A stretch of 64,000 nucleotides of DNA from Pseudomonas multiresinivorans. Its GTDB lineage: Bacteria > Pseudomonadota > Gammaproteobacteria > Pseudomonadales > Pseudomonadaceae. The first letter of the stretch is position 1. The number at the start of each line of letters is the position of its first letter. This document shows, piece by piece, positions 8,933 to 16,786 of this stretch. The translations under genes were made by a program, and so were the position numbers. The notes below the pieces were generated by a model. It saw only the letters and a list, made by a program, of their open reading frames with translations. It ran no database searches and was not told the DNA's origin. The stretch is taken from the NCBI RefSeq assembly GCF_012971725.1, contig NZ_CP048833.1:6138001-6202000 (forward strand), read 5' to 3'.

Positions 8933-9132
8933 CCGATTTCTCCTTGGCCATGCAGCCATTGCCGAGCGTCCATACCTGCGACCGGGAGTCGCGGACGCAC
9001 CACCGATCAGCTAAAGACCCCGCGTGCCGCGGCAAGTTCGGCGGCCGCGTCATATGGGGAAACAAACGGCGGGTGGGGCCGCGACACCCGCGGGAGTATG
9101 CTCGGTCGAGTTCGAATTTCGAGGTTCCAACC

Positions 9133-9567
9133 ATGCGCACCCTGCTTCTGCTCACTGCCCTTGTCGCCGGCGCCGCCCAGGCCGCCGAGCCGCTGAGTAT
9201 CGACGTGCACCGCGATGCCAATTGCGGCTGCTGCAAGGACTGGATCAAGCACCTGGAAAGCAACGGTTTCACCGTCAACGACCACGTCGAGACGGACATG
9301 AGTGCAGTGAAGACCAAACTCGGCGTCCCGCACAGCATGGGCTCGTGCCACACCGGCGTGATCGACGGCAAATTCGTCGAGGGCCACGTGCCAGCGGCCG
9401 ATGTGCTGAAGCTGCGCGAGCGGGCCGACCTGATCGGCGCCGCCGTACCGGGCATGCCGATGGGCTCGCCGGGCATGGAAATGGGCGATCGCCACGACGC
9501 CTACCAAGTGGTCGGACTGACCAAGGCAGGCCAGCGCGAAGTGCTGGCGGACTACCCGGCGCACTGA
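9133..9567 (+). CDS. DUF411 exported metal-binding-like protein
   Basis: The protein has 144 residues with a Sec signal peptide (MRTLLLLTALVAGAAQAAEP). The mature part has a thioredoxin-like beginning with the cysteine cluster NCGCCKDW, then SCHTGVIDGKFVEGHVPAADV. These are the diagnostic features of DUF411. A methionine-rich tract, PGMPMGSPGMEMGD, near the C-terminus suggests copper or another soft metal. Family members occur in copper and heavy-metal islands. The copper island of this window is 16 kb away, so the link is inference. Confidence 0.85.
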   Translation: MRTLLLLTALVAGAAQAAEPLSIDVHRDANCGCCKDWIKHLESNGFTVNDHVETDMSAVKTKLGVPHSMGSCHTGVIDGKFVEGHVPAADVLKLRERADLIGAAVPGMPMGSPGMEMGDRHDAYQVVGLTKAGQREVLADYPAH

Positions 9568-9591
9568 CGGCAACGCAACACATATGGGCTT

Positions 9592-9697
9592 TCCCTCACC
9601 CCTGAGCACTGGTGGAGGTGGGATGGGGCTTCCGACGCGCGGGGCACTCTCCAGGTTCCCGCGCGGCATTGCTCCACAAGCAGGATGGGGTGAGGGA
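9592..9697. repeat. Inverted repeat TCCCTCACCCC...GGGGTGAGGGA
   Basis: The terminal 11-base arms at 9592-9602 and 9687-9697 are perfect complements around about 84 bases of non-coding DNA. CCCTCACCCC also occurs at 61275-61284, so this is probably another dispersed Pseudomonas repeat. Confidence 0.6.
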
Positions 9698-9709
9698 CTC
9701 CAAAACGAA

Positions 9710-9732
9710 AAGGGCGACCATCGGGTCGCCCT
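9710..9732. terminator. Bidirectional terminator between DUF411 gene and alaC
   Basis: The stem AAGGGCGACC-ATC-GGTCGCCCTT is flanked by an A-rich side and a T-rich side. It serves alaC on the minus strand and probably also the plus-strand gene. Confidence 0.85.
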
Positions 9733-9748
9733 TTTCATTCATGCAGCT

Positions 9749-10966
9749 TTATTCGGCCTTTGCCGGCAACAGCCCGTCGGCACGGAACATCGCCTTGATC
9801 CCGCGCACGGCCTGGCGCAGGCGGTCGCGATTCTCGATCAGGGCGAAACGCACATGGTCATCGCCGTAGTCGCCGAAGCCGATGCCCGGCGACACCGAGA
9901 CCTTGGCATCCTTGAGCAGTTTCTTGGCGAACTCCAGCGAGCCCAGGTGTGCGTAGGGTTCGGGAATCTTCGCCCAGATGTACATGGAGGCCTTGGGGTT
10001 CTCCACCATCCAGCCGGCCTCGTGCAATCCCTTGACCAGCACATCGCGGCGCTTCTGGTACTGGTCGGCGATGTCGCGCACGCACTGCTGGTCGCCTTCC
10101 AGCGCAGCGATGGCCGCCACCTGGAGCGGCGTGAAGGTGCCGTAGTCGTGGTAGCTCTTGATCCGCGCCAGGGCCGAAACCAGCTCCGGGTTGCCGACCA
10201 TGAAGCCGATACGCCAGCCGGCCATGTTGTAGCTCTTGGACAGGGTGAAGAACTCCACCGCGATGTCCTTGGCGCCCGGCACCTGCATGATCGACGGGGC
10301 TTTCCAGCCGTCGAAGGTGATATCCGCGTAGGCCAGGTCGTGCACCACCAGAACGTCGTAGCGCTTGGCGAGGTCAACCACGCGCTCGAAGAAATCCAGC
10401 TCTACGCACTGCGCAGTGGGGTTGGAGGGGAAGCCGAGGATCATCATCTTCGGTTTGGGAATCGATTCGCGGATCGCCCGCTCCAGCTCGTTGAAGAAGT
10501 CGATCCCCGGCACCAGCGGCACCGAGCGCACCTGCGCGCCGGCGATCACCGCGCCGTAGATGTGGATCGGATAGCTGGGGTTGGGCACGAGGATGGTGTC
10601 GCCGTGGTCCAGGGTAGCCAGCATCAGGTGCGCCAGGCCTTCCTTGGAGCCGATGGTGACGATGGCCTCGGATTCCGGGTCGATCTCGACCTCGTAGCGG
10701 TCGCGGTACCAATGCGAGATAGCGCGACGCAGGCGCGGAATGCCACGGGAGGTGGAGTAGCCGTGGGTGTCTTCGCGCTGGGCGACCTGGCAGAGTTTCT
10801 CGACGATGTGCGGCGGCGTGGCCCCGTCCGGGTTGCCCATGGACAGGTCGATGATGTCCTCGCCACGGCGGCGGGCGGCCATCTTCAGCTCGGCGGTGAT
10901 GTTGAAAACGTAGGGGGGCAGACGATCGATGCGCGCAAAGCGACGAGCTGAACGGGGTTCAGTCAT
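9749..10966 (-). CDS. alaC: Alanine-synthesising aminotransferase AlaC
   Basis: This class I/II PLP aminotransferase has 405 residues and would make alanine from pyruvate and glutamate. It is strikingly similar to E. coli AlaC in remembered blocks such as RIDRLPPYVFNITAELK, SMGNPDGATPPHIVEKLC and VHDLAYADI. The PLP lysine is K244 in FTLSKSYNMAGWRIG. The start at 10966 (MTEPRSARRF) matches the family; the frame runs on upstream, but that extension is low-complexity and crosses the divergent promoter region. It is transcribed away from the PhzF-like gene, with 172 bases between. Confidence 0.93.
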   Translation of the reverse strand: MTEPRSARRFARIDRLPPYVFNITAELKMAARRRGEDIIDLSMGNPDGATPPHIVEKLCQVAQREDTHGYSTSRGIPRLRRAISHWYRDRYEVEIDPESEAIVTIGSKEGLAHLMLATLDHGDTILVPNPSYPIHIYGAVIAGAQVRSVPLVPGIDFFNELERAIRESIPKPKMMILGFPSNPTAQCVELDFFERVVDLAKRYDVLVVHDLAYADITFDGWKAPSIMQVPGAKDIAVEFFTLSKSYNMAGWRIGFMVGNPELVSALARIKSYHDYGTFTPLQVAAIAALEGDQQCVRDIADQYQKRRDVLVKGLHEAGWMVENPKASMYIWAKIPEPYAHLGSLEFAKKLLKDAKVSVSPGIGFGDYGDDHVRFALIENRDRLRQAVRGIKAMFRADGLLPAKAE

Positions 10967-11138
10967 GGTGTCCTCTGATGAACGTAGGCGCCCGGAACCG
11001 TCCGAGCGACGCCGGCCACTGCGGTGGCCTGGAAAGCGCGGCGCTGTGACCTGCGCTTTCTTGTCGGCGAACATATAGCTCGCTAGGCTGGCTGTCGAGT
11101 TTTTCTTTGCGCCGCTCAAGGGCGGCATCTGGAGGCCC

Positions 11139-11999
11139 ATGTCCGCGCAACAGTACTGGCAGATCGACGTCTTCGCCGACCAACCGCTCACCGGCAATGG
11201 CCTGGCGGTGTTCCCCGACGCCCGCGGCATCCCCGCCCAGACCCTGCTGGCGCTGACCCAGGAGCTGCGCCAGTTCGAGTCGATCTTCCTGTTCCCCTCG
11301 GCCACGCTGGACACCTATTCGGCGCGCATCTTCACCGTCGACGAGGAACTGCCCTTTGCCGGCCACCCGGTCCTGGGCGCGGCAGCGCTGCTTCACCACC
11401 TGCACCAGCGCGGCGAGGAAGAACACTGGACGCTGGAGCTGCCGGCAAAAGCTGTGAAGGTTGCCACCCGGCGCCGGGGCACAGGGTTCCACGCAGAGAT
11501 GAACCAGGGCGCCGCTGATTTTGGCACCGTGCTGGACGACGAAGCCCGCCGCTGGTTCGCCGAAGCATTCGCCCTGAGCGCCGCGGACCTGGCCGACTAC
11601 CCGGCCGCCGTGGTCAGCACCGGCCTGCCCTACCTGCTGCTGCCGGTGCGTAGCGAGGCCCTGGCCCGCGTGCGCCAGCGCACGGACCTGTCTGCCGAGC
11701 TGGCCAAGCTCAACGCTGCCTTCGTCTTCGTACTGGACGTGGATAATCGCGAGGGCCGCACCTGGGACGGCGCAGGGATCATCGAAGACATCGCCACCGG
11801 CAGCGCCGCCGGCCCGGTCGCCGCCTACCTGGTGGAACTGGGCAAGGCCCGCCGCGGCGAACTGTTCCACCTGTCCCAGGGCCGTTTCGTCGGTCGCCCC
11901 AGCCGCTTGGATGTGCAGGTCGGGCAGGACGACGAAGTCCGCGTCGGCGGTGACGTCCAGCTGCTCGCTCGCGCCGAGCTGCTACACCGTTTCGCCTGA
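11139..11999 (+). CDS. PhzF family isomerase-like protein
   Basis: The protein has 286 residues with the two-lobed PhzF fold. The N-terminal lobe begins QIDVFADQPLTGNGLAVF, and E47 in QFESIF sits where PhzF has its catalytic glutamate. The FTVDEELPFAGHPVLGAA block follows, and the second lobe ends with the GSAAGPVAAYLVE phosphate-loop-like motif. Stand-alone PhzF homologues are common and are mostly not phenazine enzymes. No other phz gene is present, so phenazine synthesis should not be inferred. The substrate is unknown. Confidence 0.87.
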   Translation: MSAQQYWQIDVFADQPLTGNGLAVFPDARGIPAQTLLALTQELRQFESIFLFPSATLDTYSARIFTVDEELPFAGHPVLGAAALLHHLHQRGEEEHWTLELPAKAVKVATRRRGTGFHAEMNQGAADFGTVLDDEARRWFAEAFALSAADLADYPAAVVSTGLPYLLLPVRSEALARVRQRTDLSAELAKLNAAFVFVLDVDNREGRTWDGAGIIEDIATGSAAGPVAAYLVELGKARRGELFHLSQGRFVGRPSRLDVQVGQDDEVRVGGDVQLLARAELLHRFA

Positions 12000-12191
12000 T
12001 GCCCGAATCGCGCGACTGCGCATTGACGGTGGCACGGCGAAGCGAAACTGAAACATGGCCCAAAAGGATTCTTCTGATCCCTGTTGAGGAATTGCCTTCC
12101 ACTGGGAGTCGCATCAGGTCCGGATAATCGTCCTGACTATTCCAGAATGCCCCGCGGCGTTCTCTCCCAGCAGATTCCCAGGAAGCCAATC

Positions 12192-13712
12192 ATGTTGAAT
12201 TTGTCCAAGTGCCATCGAGTCGCCGTCGTCGGTGGAGGAAGTGCGGGCTGGTTCTCCGCCCTGGAGTTGCGCCGTCTGTTCCCCAGCCAGGTCGAAGTGT
12301 TGGTCATCGAATCCGAGAACCTGGGCATCATCGGCGCCGGCGAAGGCAGCGTCCCCAACTTCAATCGCGCACTGGATCACTATGAAATCGATCGTGCCGA
12401 ATTCATGCGCGAAACCCGTTCCACGCACAAACTCGGCCTCACCCTGGAGGGCTGGCGTACCGGGAAAAAGGATGATGTCTTTCTCCATCACTTTTCCTAT
12501 AGCAACGACGGACTGGACCTGACGTCCTGGGTCGAGCCCAATGGCAGCTTCCCGCTGGCCTCCATCCTGCTCAATCAGGGCTATCAACTGCAGCATTACC
12601 CCGCGATCTGGCAGATGTGGAGCGATGGCGCCAGCCAGGCCGAAGCCGAGGCCTATCTCCAGAGCCTGCCGGCGAAGACGCCCATGGCCTATCACTTCGA
12701 TGCGCGAAAACTCGCTTCGTACCTGCGTGACGTCGCGGTCAAGCGCGGAGTGGTGCACGTCAACGCGACAGTAGAAAACGTGCGGCTCGATGAGCGCCAG
12801 CACGTGACCGCGCTGCTGCTGCAGGATCGCGAAATCGAAGTCGACTTCGTCATCGATGCCTCGGGGCTGCACCGCCTGATCATCGGCAAGGCCTTGAACG
12901 CCCCCTGGCAGTCCTACTCCGAGCATTTGCTGCTGAACCGCGCACTGCCCTTCTTCATCCCGGCACAGACCGAGCATCCGCCGCTGGTCACCCGCGCCAT
13001 TGCCATGAAGCACGGCTGGATGTGGTGCATTCCCACCCTGGAACGCCTGGGTGTGGGCTACGCATACTGCGACCGCTACACCGACAAGGAAGCGGCCATC
13101 AAGGAAGTGCAGGAGTATTGGGGGATGGAGATCGAGCCCGCCAACCACTTCGCCTTCAACCCCGGGCACTACGATCAGGTCTGGCTGGGCAACGTCATGG
13201 CGGTCGGGCTGTCTTCGGGCTTCGTCGAGCCATTGGAAGCCACCTCGATCGGCCAGACCCTGGACCAACTCGCGCGCTTCGGCCAGATAGTCGCGTCCTG
13301 CCACGGCGTGATTCCGCAACCGCTGATCGAACAATTCAACGGTGAGGTCTCGCGTTATTGGGACGGTATCCGCGACTTCCTGTTCCTTCACTACGACACG
13401 CCGCGAAACGACACCGAGTTCTGGCGTGCCGCCAGCAGTGCGCCGGCTCCTGCCAGCTACCGGGAACTGAAGCAGGCCCTGGCCCTCCGTCCCCCACGGC
13501 TCATCGATCTGGAGCCTTACACGGGCGGCCCCTTCCGCATGTTCGGCCCCTTGAACTGGATGTCGGTCGCGACCCAGCTGGGGATCATTCCGCGCGAAGC
13601 CACTGCAACCGATCTGATGTACCTTCCGCAGGAAAAGCGCGTGCGCCTGGCCGAATTCCTCCGGAAAGTGGAAAACCGGATGAAGGCTGACCAACCCGTG
13701 GCTTCCCGTTGA
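12192..13712 (+). CDS. Tryptophan-halogenase-family FAD-dependent enzyme
   Basis: The 506-residue protein has a Rossmann motif near its start (VVGGGSAGW). It has all the signatures of flavin-dependent halogenases: lysine 80 in HKLGLTLEGW (equivalent to PrnA K79), the GWxWxIP signature at 275-281 (GWMWCIP), and E346 in SSGFVEPLEATSIG (equivalent to PrnA E346). An FADH2-dependent halogenation of an indole or other aromatic is therefore plausible. The start at 12192 is used because AGGAAG lies upstream and the Rossmann motif must be near the N-terminus. No flavin reductase or biosynthetic cluster adjoins it. The substrate is unknown, and its GC content and codon use look slightly lower than those of neighbours. 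Confidence 0.88.
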   Translation: MLNLSKCHRVAVVGGGSAGWFSALELRRLFPSQVEVLVIESENLGIIGAGEGSVPNFNRALDHYEIDRAEFMRETRSTHKLGLTLEGWRTGKKDDVFLHHFSYSNDGLDLTSWVEPNGSFPLASILLNQGYQLQHYPAIWQMWSDGASQAEAEAYLQSLPAKTPMAYHFDARKLASYLRDVAVKRGVVHVNATVENVRLDERQHVTALLLQDREIEVDFVIDASGLHRLIIGKALNAPWQSYSEHLLLNRALPFFIPAQTEHPPLVTRAIAMKHGWMWCIPTLERLGVGYAYCDRYTDKEAAIKEVQEYWGMEIEPANHFAFNPGHYDQVWLGNVMAVGLSSGFVEPLEATSIGQTLDQLARFGQIVASCHGVIPQPLIEQFNGEVSRYWDGIRDFLFLHYDTPRNDTEFWRAASSAPAPASYRELKQALALRPPRLIDLEPYTGGPFRMFGPLNWMSVATQLGIIPREATATDLMYLPQEKRVRLAEFLRKVENRMKADQPVASR

Positions 13713-13846
13713 TCTGCAAGGACGCTCCAGGCATTTCGTCTTGCCGCGAGCGCCAGCGCCGCACGCCTCCCGTGTGCGGCGCTTTGCCTTGGACTTTGCC
13801 CGCTCGCTGATCGCTCTCCCCTTACCTCAACCGGCTCTGCTCCCGT

Positions 13847-15070
13847 ATGCCCCACTCTCCATTCCTCTTCCAGCTTCTCGTCATTCTGGCCGTCTCGCGT
13901 GCCTGCGGCCTGCTGCTTCGCGCGTTGAAACAACCCACGGTGATAGGCGAAATGGCTGCCGGCATCGTGCTTGGGCCAATCGTGTTCGGTGCAGTGTTTC
14001 CCGAATGGCATGCGGCCCTGTTCGAACCCCACTCGCTTTCGGCCCTGTCCTCCTTGTCGCAACTGGGTCTGGTGCTCTTCATGTTCGTCGTCGGCGCAGA
14101 GCTGCGAGCACCCGACGGTGTTCATGCGCAACTCAAGGCCGCCGGGCTGGTGGGCGTACTCAGCGTAGCGGCGCCCATGGCGCTGGGCTTTGCTGCTTCA
14201 GGCCTGCTCTACTCCAGCCTGGCACCGGCGGGCGTCGGGTTCTGGCCCTTTTCCCTGTTCATGGCGGCGGCCATGTCGATCACCGCCTTTCCCGTCATGG
14301 CACGCATCCTCAAGGAACGAGGCATGACGCAGACGCCCCTGGGGCGCCTGTCGATGGCATCGGCAGCCATTGCCGATGTGCTCGCCTGGATCATGCTTGC
14401 CGTGGTTGTCACGCTGACCGGGAGCGGCGGTTCTGCCGGGGTTCTGAAGACGACGGTAGGTCTGGCCGCCGTCGTGGCTTTCACCTTCATCGTGCTCAAA
14501 CCGCTGTACGCATGGCTGCTGCGCACCTTTGCGGCGGATGGCAGGCCCGACCTGATGATGCTCTCGGCGCTCGCCGGCGGCGCCATCGGCTGTGCGGCGC
14601 TGACCCAATGGCTGGGTGTGCACGCCGTGTTTGGCGCGTTCCTGTTCGGAGCGTGCCTGCCCAGGGATGACCGTCTGTTGAAGACCCTGGTCGAACGCCT
14701 GGAATACCCTGCGCTGGTGCTGCTGATGCCGGTGTTCTTCGCCCTCGCCGGACTCAGCACCACCACCGACGCCTTCACCTCTACCCATCTCGGCGCTCTG
14801 GCGCTGGTGGTCCTGGTGGCGGTGGCCGGCAAGGTGTTCGGTGGTGCGGCGGGCGCTTTTGCCGGCGGGCTGGGCTGGCGCGACAGCTTCGCGGTCGGCT
14901 CGTTGATGAACGCGCGCGGCCTGATGGAACTCATCGTCATGAAGGTCGGGCTCGATGCCGGCCTGATCGGCCCCGAGATGTTCACGATGCTGCTGGTGAT
15001 GGCTATTCTTACCACCGCCATGACGTCACCGATGCTCAGCCTGTTCAGTGGCAACACCACTCATCGGTGA
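13847..15070 (+). CDS. CPA2-type cation/proton antiporter
   Basis: The 407-residue protein has 12-13 predicted membrane helices. Typical CPA2 segments are QPTVIGEMAAGIVLGP, SQLGLVLFMFVVGAEL, AAAMSITAFPVMARILKE and, near the end, NARGLMELIVMKVGLDAGLI. The C-terminal regulatory TrkA-N/RCK domain of KefB/KefC is absent, so it resembles NapA/GerN-like antiporters. It starts 134 bases after the halogenase gene on the same strand, and both genes have somewhat less Pseudomonas-like composition. A joint acquisition or operon is possible. Confidence 0.86.
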   Translation: MPHSPFLFQLLVILAVSRACGLLLRALKQPTVIGEMAAGIVLGPIVFGAVFPEWHAALFEPHSLSALSSLSQLGLVLFMFVVGAELRAPDGVHAQLKAAGLVGVLSVAAPMALGFAASGLLYSSLAPAGVGFWPFSLFMAAAMSITAFPVMARILKERGMTQTPLGRLSMASAAIADVLAWIMLAVVVTLTGSGGSAGVLKTTVGLAAVVAFTFIVLKPLYAWLLRTFAADGRPDLMMLSALAGGAIGCAALTQWLGVHAVFGAFLFGACLPRDDRLLKTLVERLEYPALVLLMPVFFALAGLSTTTDAFTSTHLGALALVVLVAVAGKVFGGAAGAFAGGLGWRDSFAVGSLMNARGLMELIVMKVGLDAGLIGPEMFTMLLVMAILTTAMTSPMLSLFSGNTTHR

Positions 15071-15247
15071 GCACAGCCCCGGAGATTGCCAGATTGCCGC
15101 GTCGCCTGAAGGCAAGGCTCGCAACGGGAGGTCGATGCATGTCGAGTAGTGCTTCTCTTCCGCTCCGCGGCGTCGACTGACGACCGGGCTGGCGGCATTC
15201 AATGCTGACAGCAACACTGAAGCAACCTGCCTGAAGGAGAAGCCGCC

Positions 15248-16150
15248 ATGCTCTGGCGCAAAGGACGACGCAGCGACAACGTAGTGGACGCCCGCGATGA
15301 AACCGGCGGGGGCATGGGCGGTGGCGGAGGCATGCGCATCGGCGGGCGTGGACTGAGCCTGGGCGGCGTGGCCATCGTCGTGGTAATCGGCCTGCTCTCC
15401 GGGCAGGACCCGATGACCATCCTCGGCTCGCTGCTCGGTCAGATGGATGTTTCCCAGCAACAGGCGCCGAGCCGCCCAGTGCAGGGCAAACCGGCCACCG
15501 GCGCCGACCCGCAGGTGGAATTCGTCCAGTCGATCCTCGGCGATACCGAAGACACCTGGGGCGAGATCTTCGCCCGCAGCAACCAGCAGTACGAGCAACC
15601 CAAGCTGATCCTGTTCAACGGCGGGGTGAACTCGGCCTGCGGCTTCGCTTCCTCGGCGGTCGGCCCCTTCTATTGCCCCGGCGACCACCGGGTTTACCTC
15701 GACCTCGGTTTCTTCCGCGAGATGGAGCAGAAGTTCTCCGCCGCCGGCGACTTCGCCCAGGCCTACGTGATCGCCCACGAAGTCGGCCACCACGTGCAGA
15801 ACCTGTTGGGCATCTCCGCCAAGATCAACGCCGCACGCCAGCGCGGCGCGCGCATGGAGGGAGCCAGTGGCCTCTCGGTGCGCCAGGAGCTGCAGGCCGA
15901 CTGCTTTGCCGGCGTCTGGGCCAACCATGCCCAGCAGCGCCTGAACTGGTTGGAGCCGGGCGATATCGAAGAAGCATTGAACGCCGCCAATGCCATCGGC
16001 GACGACCACCTGCAGCGTCAGGCACGCGGCACGGTGATGCCCGACTCCTTCACCCACGGCTCGTCCGCGCAGCGCGTGCGCTGGTTCAAGCTCGGCTTCG
16101 AAAGCGGCTCGCCGGGCAAGTGCGACACGTTCAAGGCGCAGACGTTGTAA
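15248..16150 (+). CDS. YpfJ-type neutral zinc metallopeptidase
   Basis: The 300-residue protein has the family N-terminus (MLWRKGRRSDNVVDARDE) and a Gly-rich stretch. One membrane anchor lies at about residues 38-56 (LSLGGVAIVVVIGLLSG). The zinc site HEVGH is at residues 177-181, inside AQAYVIAHEVGHHVQNLLG. Further family blocks are RQELQADCFAGVWANHAQ, with the likely third metal ligand, and THGSSAQRVRWFKLGFESG near the end. The catalytic domain probably faces the periplasm. Its physiological substrate is unknown. GAAGGAGAAG sits at a good distance before the ATG. Confidence 0.92.
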   Translation: MLWRKGRRSDNVVDARDETGGGMGGGGGMRIGGRGLSLGGVAIVVVIGLLSGQDPMTILGSLLGQMDVSQQQAPSRPVQGKPATGADPQVEFVQSILGDTEDTWGEIFARSNQQYEQPKLILFNGGVNSACGFASSAVGPFYCPGDHRVYLDLGFFREMEQKFSAAGDFAQAYVIAHEVGHHVQNLLGISAKINAARQRGARMEGASGLSVRQELQADCFAGVWANHAQQRLNWLEPGDIEEALNAANAIGDDHLQRQARGTVMPDSFTHGSSAQRVRWFKLGFESGSPGKCDTFKAQTL

Positions 16151-16182
16151 GCCACCGAGCCGCATCGGCTTGTGGTCTGCGC

Positions 16183-16617
16183 CTAGAAACTGCGGCTTAG
16201 CGCGCTCACGAACAGCATCGGATCCACGGGTTTAGGCAGGAAGTCCAGCACGTTCAGCGGCGGCTCCAAGTGCGATTCACCGAGCGGCATCGGTGCGGAC
16301 AGGACGATGATGGGCAGGAAGGTGCCGGTCCGGTTCAGTTCGCGGATGAACGCAAGCCCGGGGCCATCGGGTTCCAGGCCCAGGCCGCTGACCAGCAGGT
16401 CGAGGGCCGCCTCGTCGCGGAGAATGCGGCGCAGCGCCTCCGATGCACTACTGGCCGTCACGCAGCGCATTCCGGCGCCCTCCACCAGCCGGCGAAGCCG
16501 GGCCAGCGCGGCACGATCATCGTCCACCACCAGGATCACCGGCTTGCGCGCTATCAGAGGCGTGATATCGCGCAGCGCTTCGAGTTCGTCATCATCGAGT
16601 GAGTGGCGGTTGATCAT
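16183..16617 (-). CDS. Stand-alone response-regulator receiver domain lacking the phospho-acceptor Asp
   Basis: The 144-residue protein has a short N-terminal extension (about 25 residues) and one receiver domain, with no output domain. The acidic pair is present (VVDDD, 31-34) and so is the conserved lysine (K129 in FLPKP). However, the phospho-acceptor position, 45 residues after the acidic pair, is glycine 78 (LLVSGLGLEPDG) where an Asp is expected. The spacing 32-78-129 matches the normal receiver spacing, so the alignment is secure. It may be a pseudo-receiver that works by protein contact. The start at 16617 gives a compact protein; the upstream extension looks non-coding. Confidence 0.8.
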   Translation of the reverse strand: MINRHSLDDDELEALRDITPLIARKPVILVVDDDRAALARLRRLVEGAGMRCVTASSASEALRRILRDEAALDLLVSGLGLEPDGPGLAFIRELNRTGTFLPIIVLSAPMPLGESHLEPPLNVLDFLPKPVDPMLFVSALSRSF

Positions 16618-16724
16618 GGGCGCGATACGACCAGTAGAGGCACGGTGCCATGATCTTAGATGGCAACCCGCCTTTATTCCTGCCGGACCAAGGTTGGGGC
16701 GATGTATGGGCACGCCGGCCGGAC

Positions 16725-16754
16725 AAAAAAGGGCCGCAACACGTGCGGCCCTGG
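16725..16754 (-). terminator. Terminator of prpE
   Basis: Read on the minus strand, the stem CAGGGCCGCA-CGTGT-TGCGGCCCTT is followed by a T-run (the AAAAAA at 16725-16730 on the plus strand). Confidence 0.85.
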
Positions 16755-16786
16755 AAATACGCCGGCTTTGCCGGCGTCGTGGGATA

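Noticed and set aside
9592..9697. An insertion-sequence end pair
   Set aside because: The inverted arms enclose only about 84 non-coding bases with no transposase and no target-site duplication that I could see.
11139..11999. Phenazine biosynthesis suggested by the PhzF-like gene near a halogenase
   Set aside because: PhzF homologues are widespread outside phenazine clusters and no other phz gene is present; genes 0.2 kb away are unrelated core genes.
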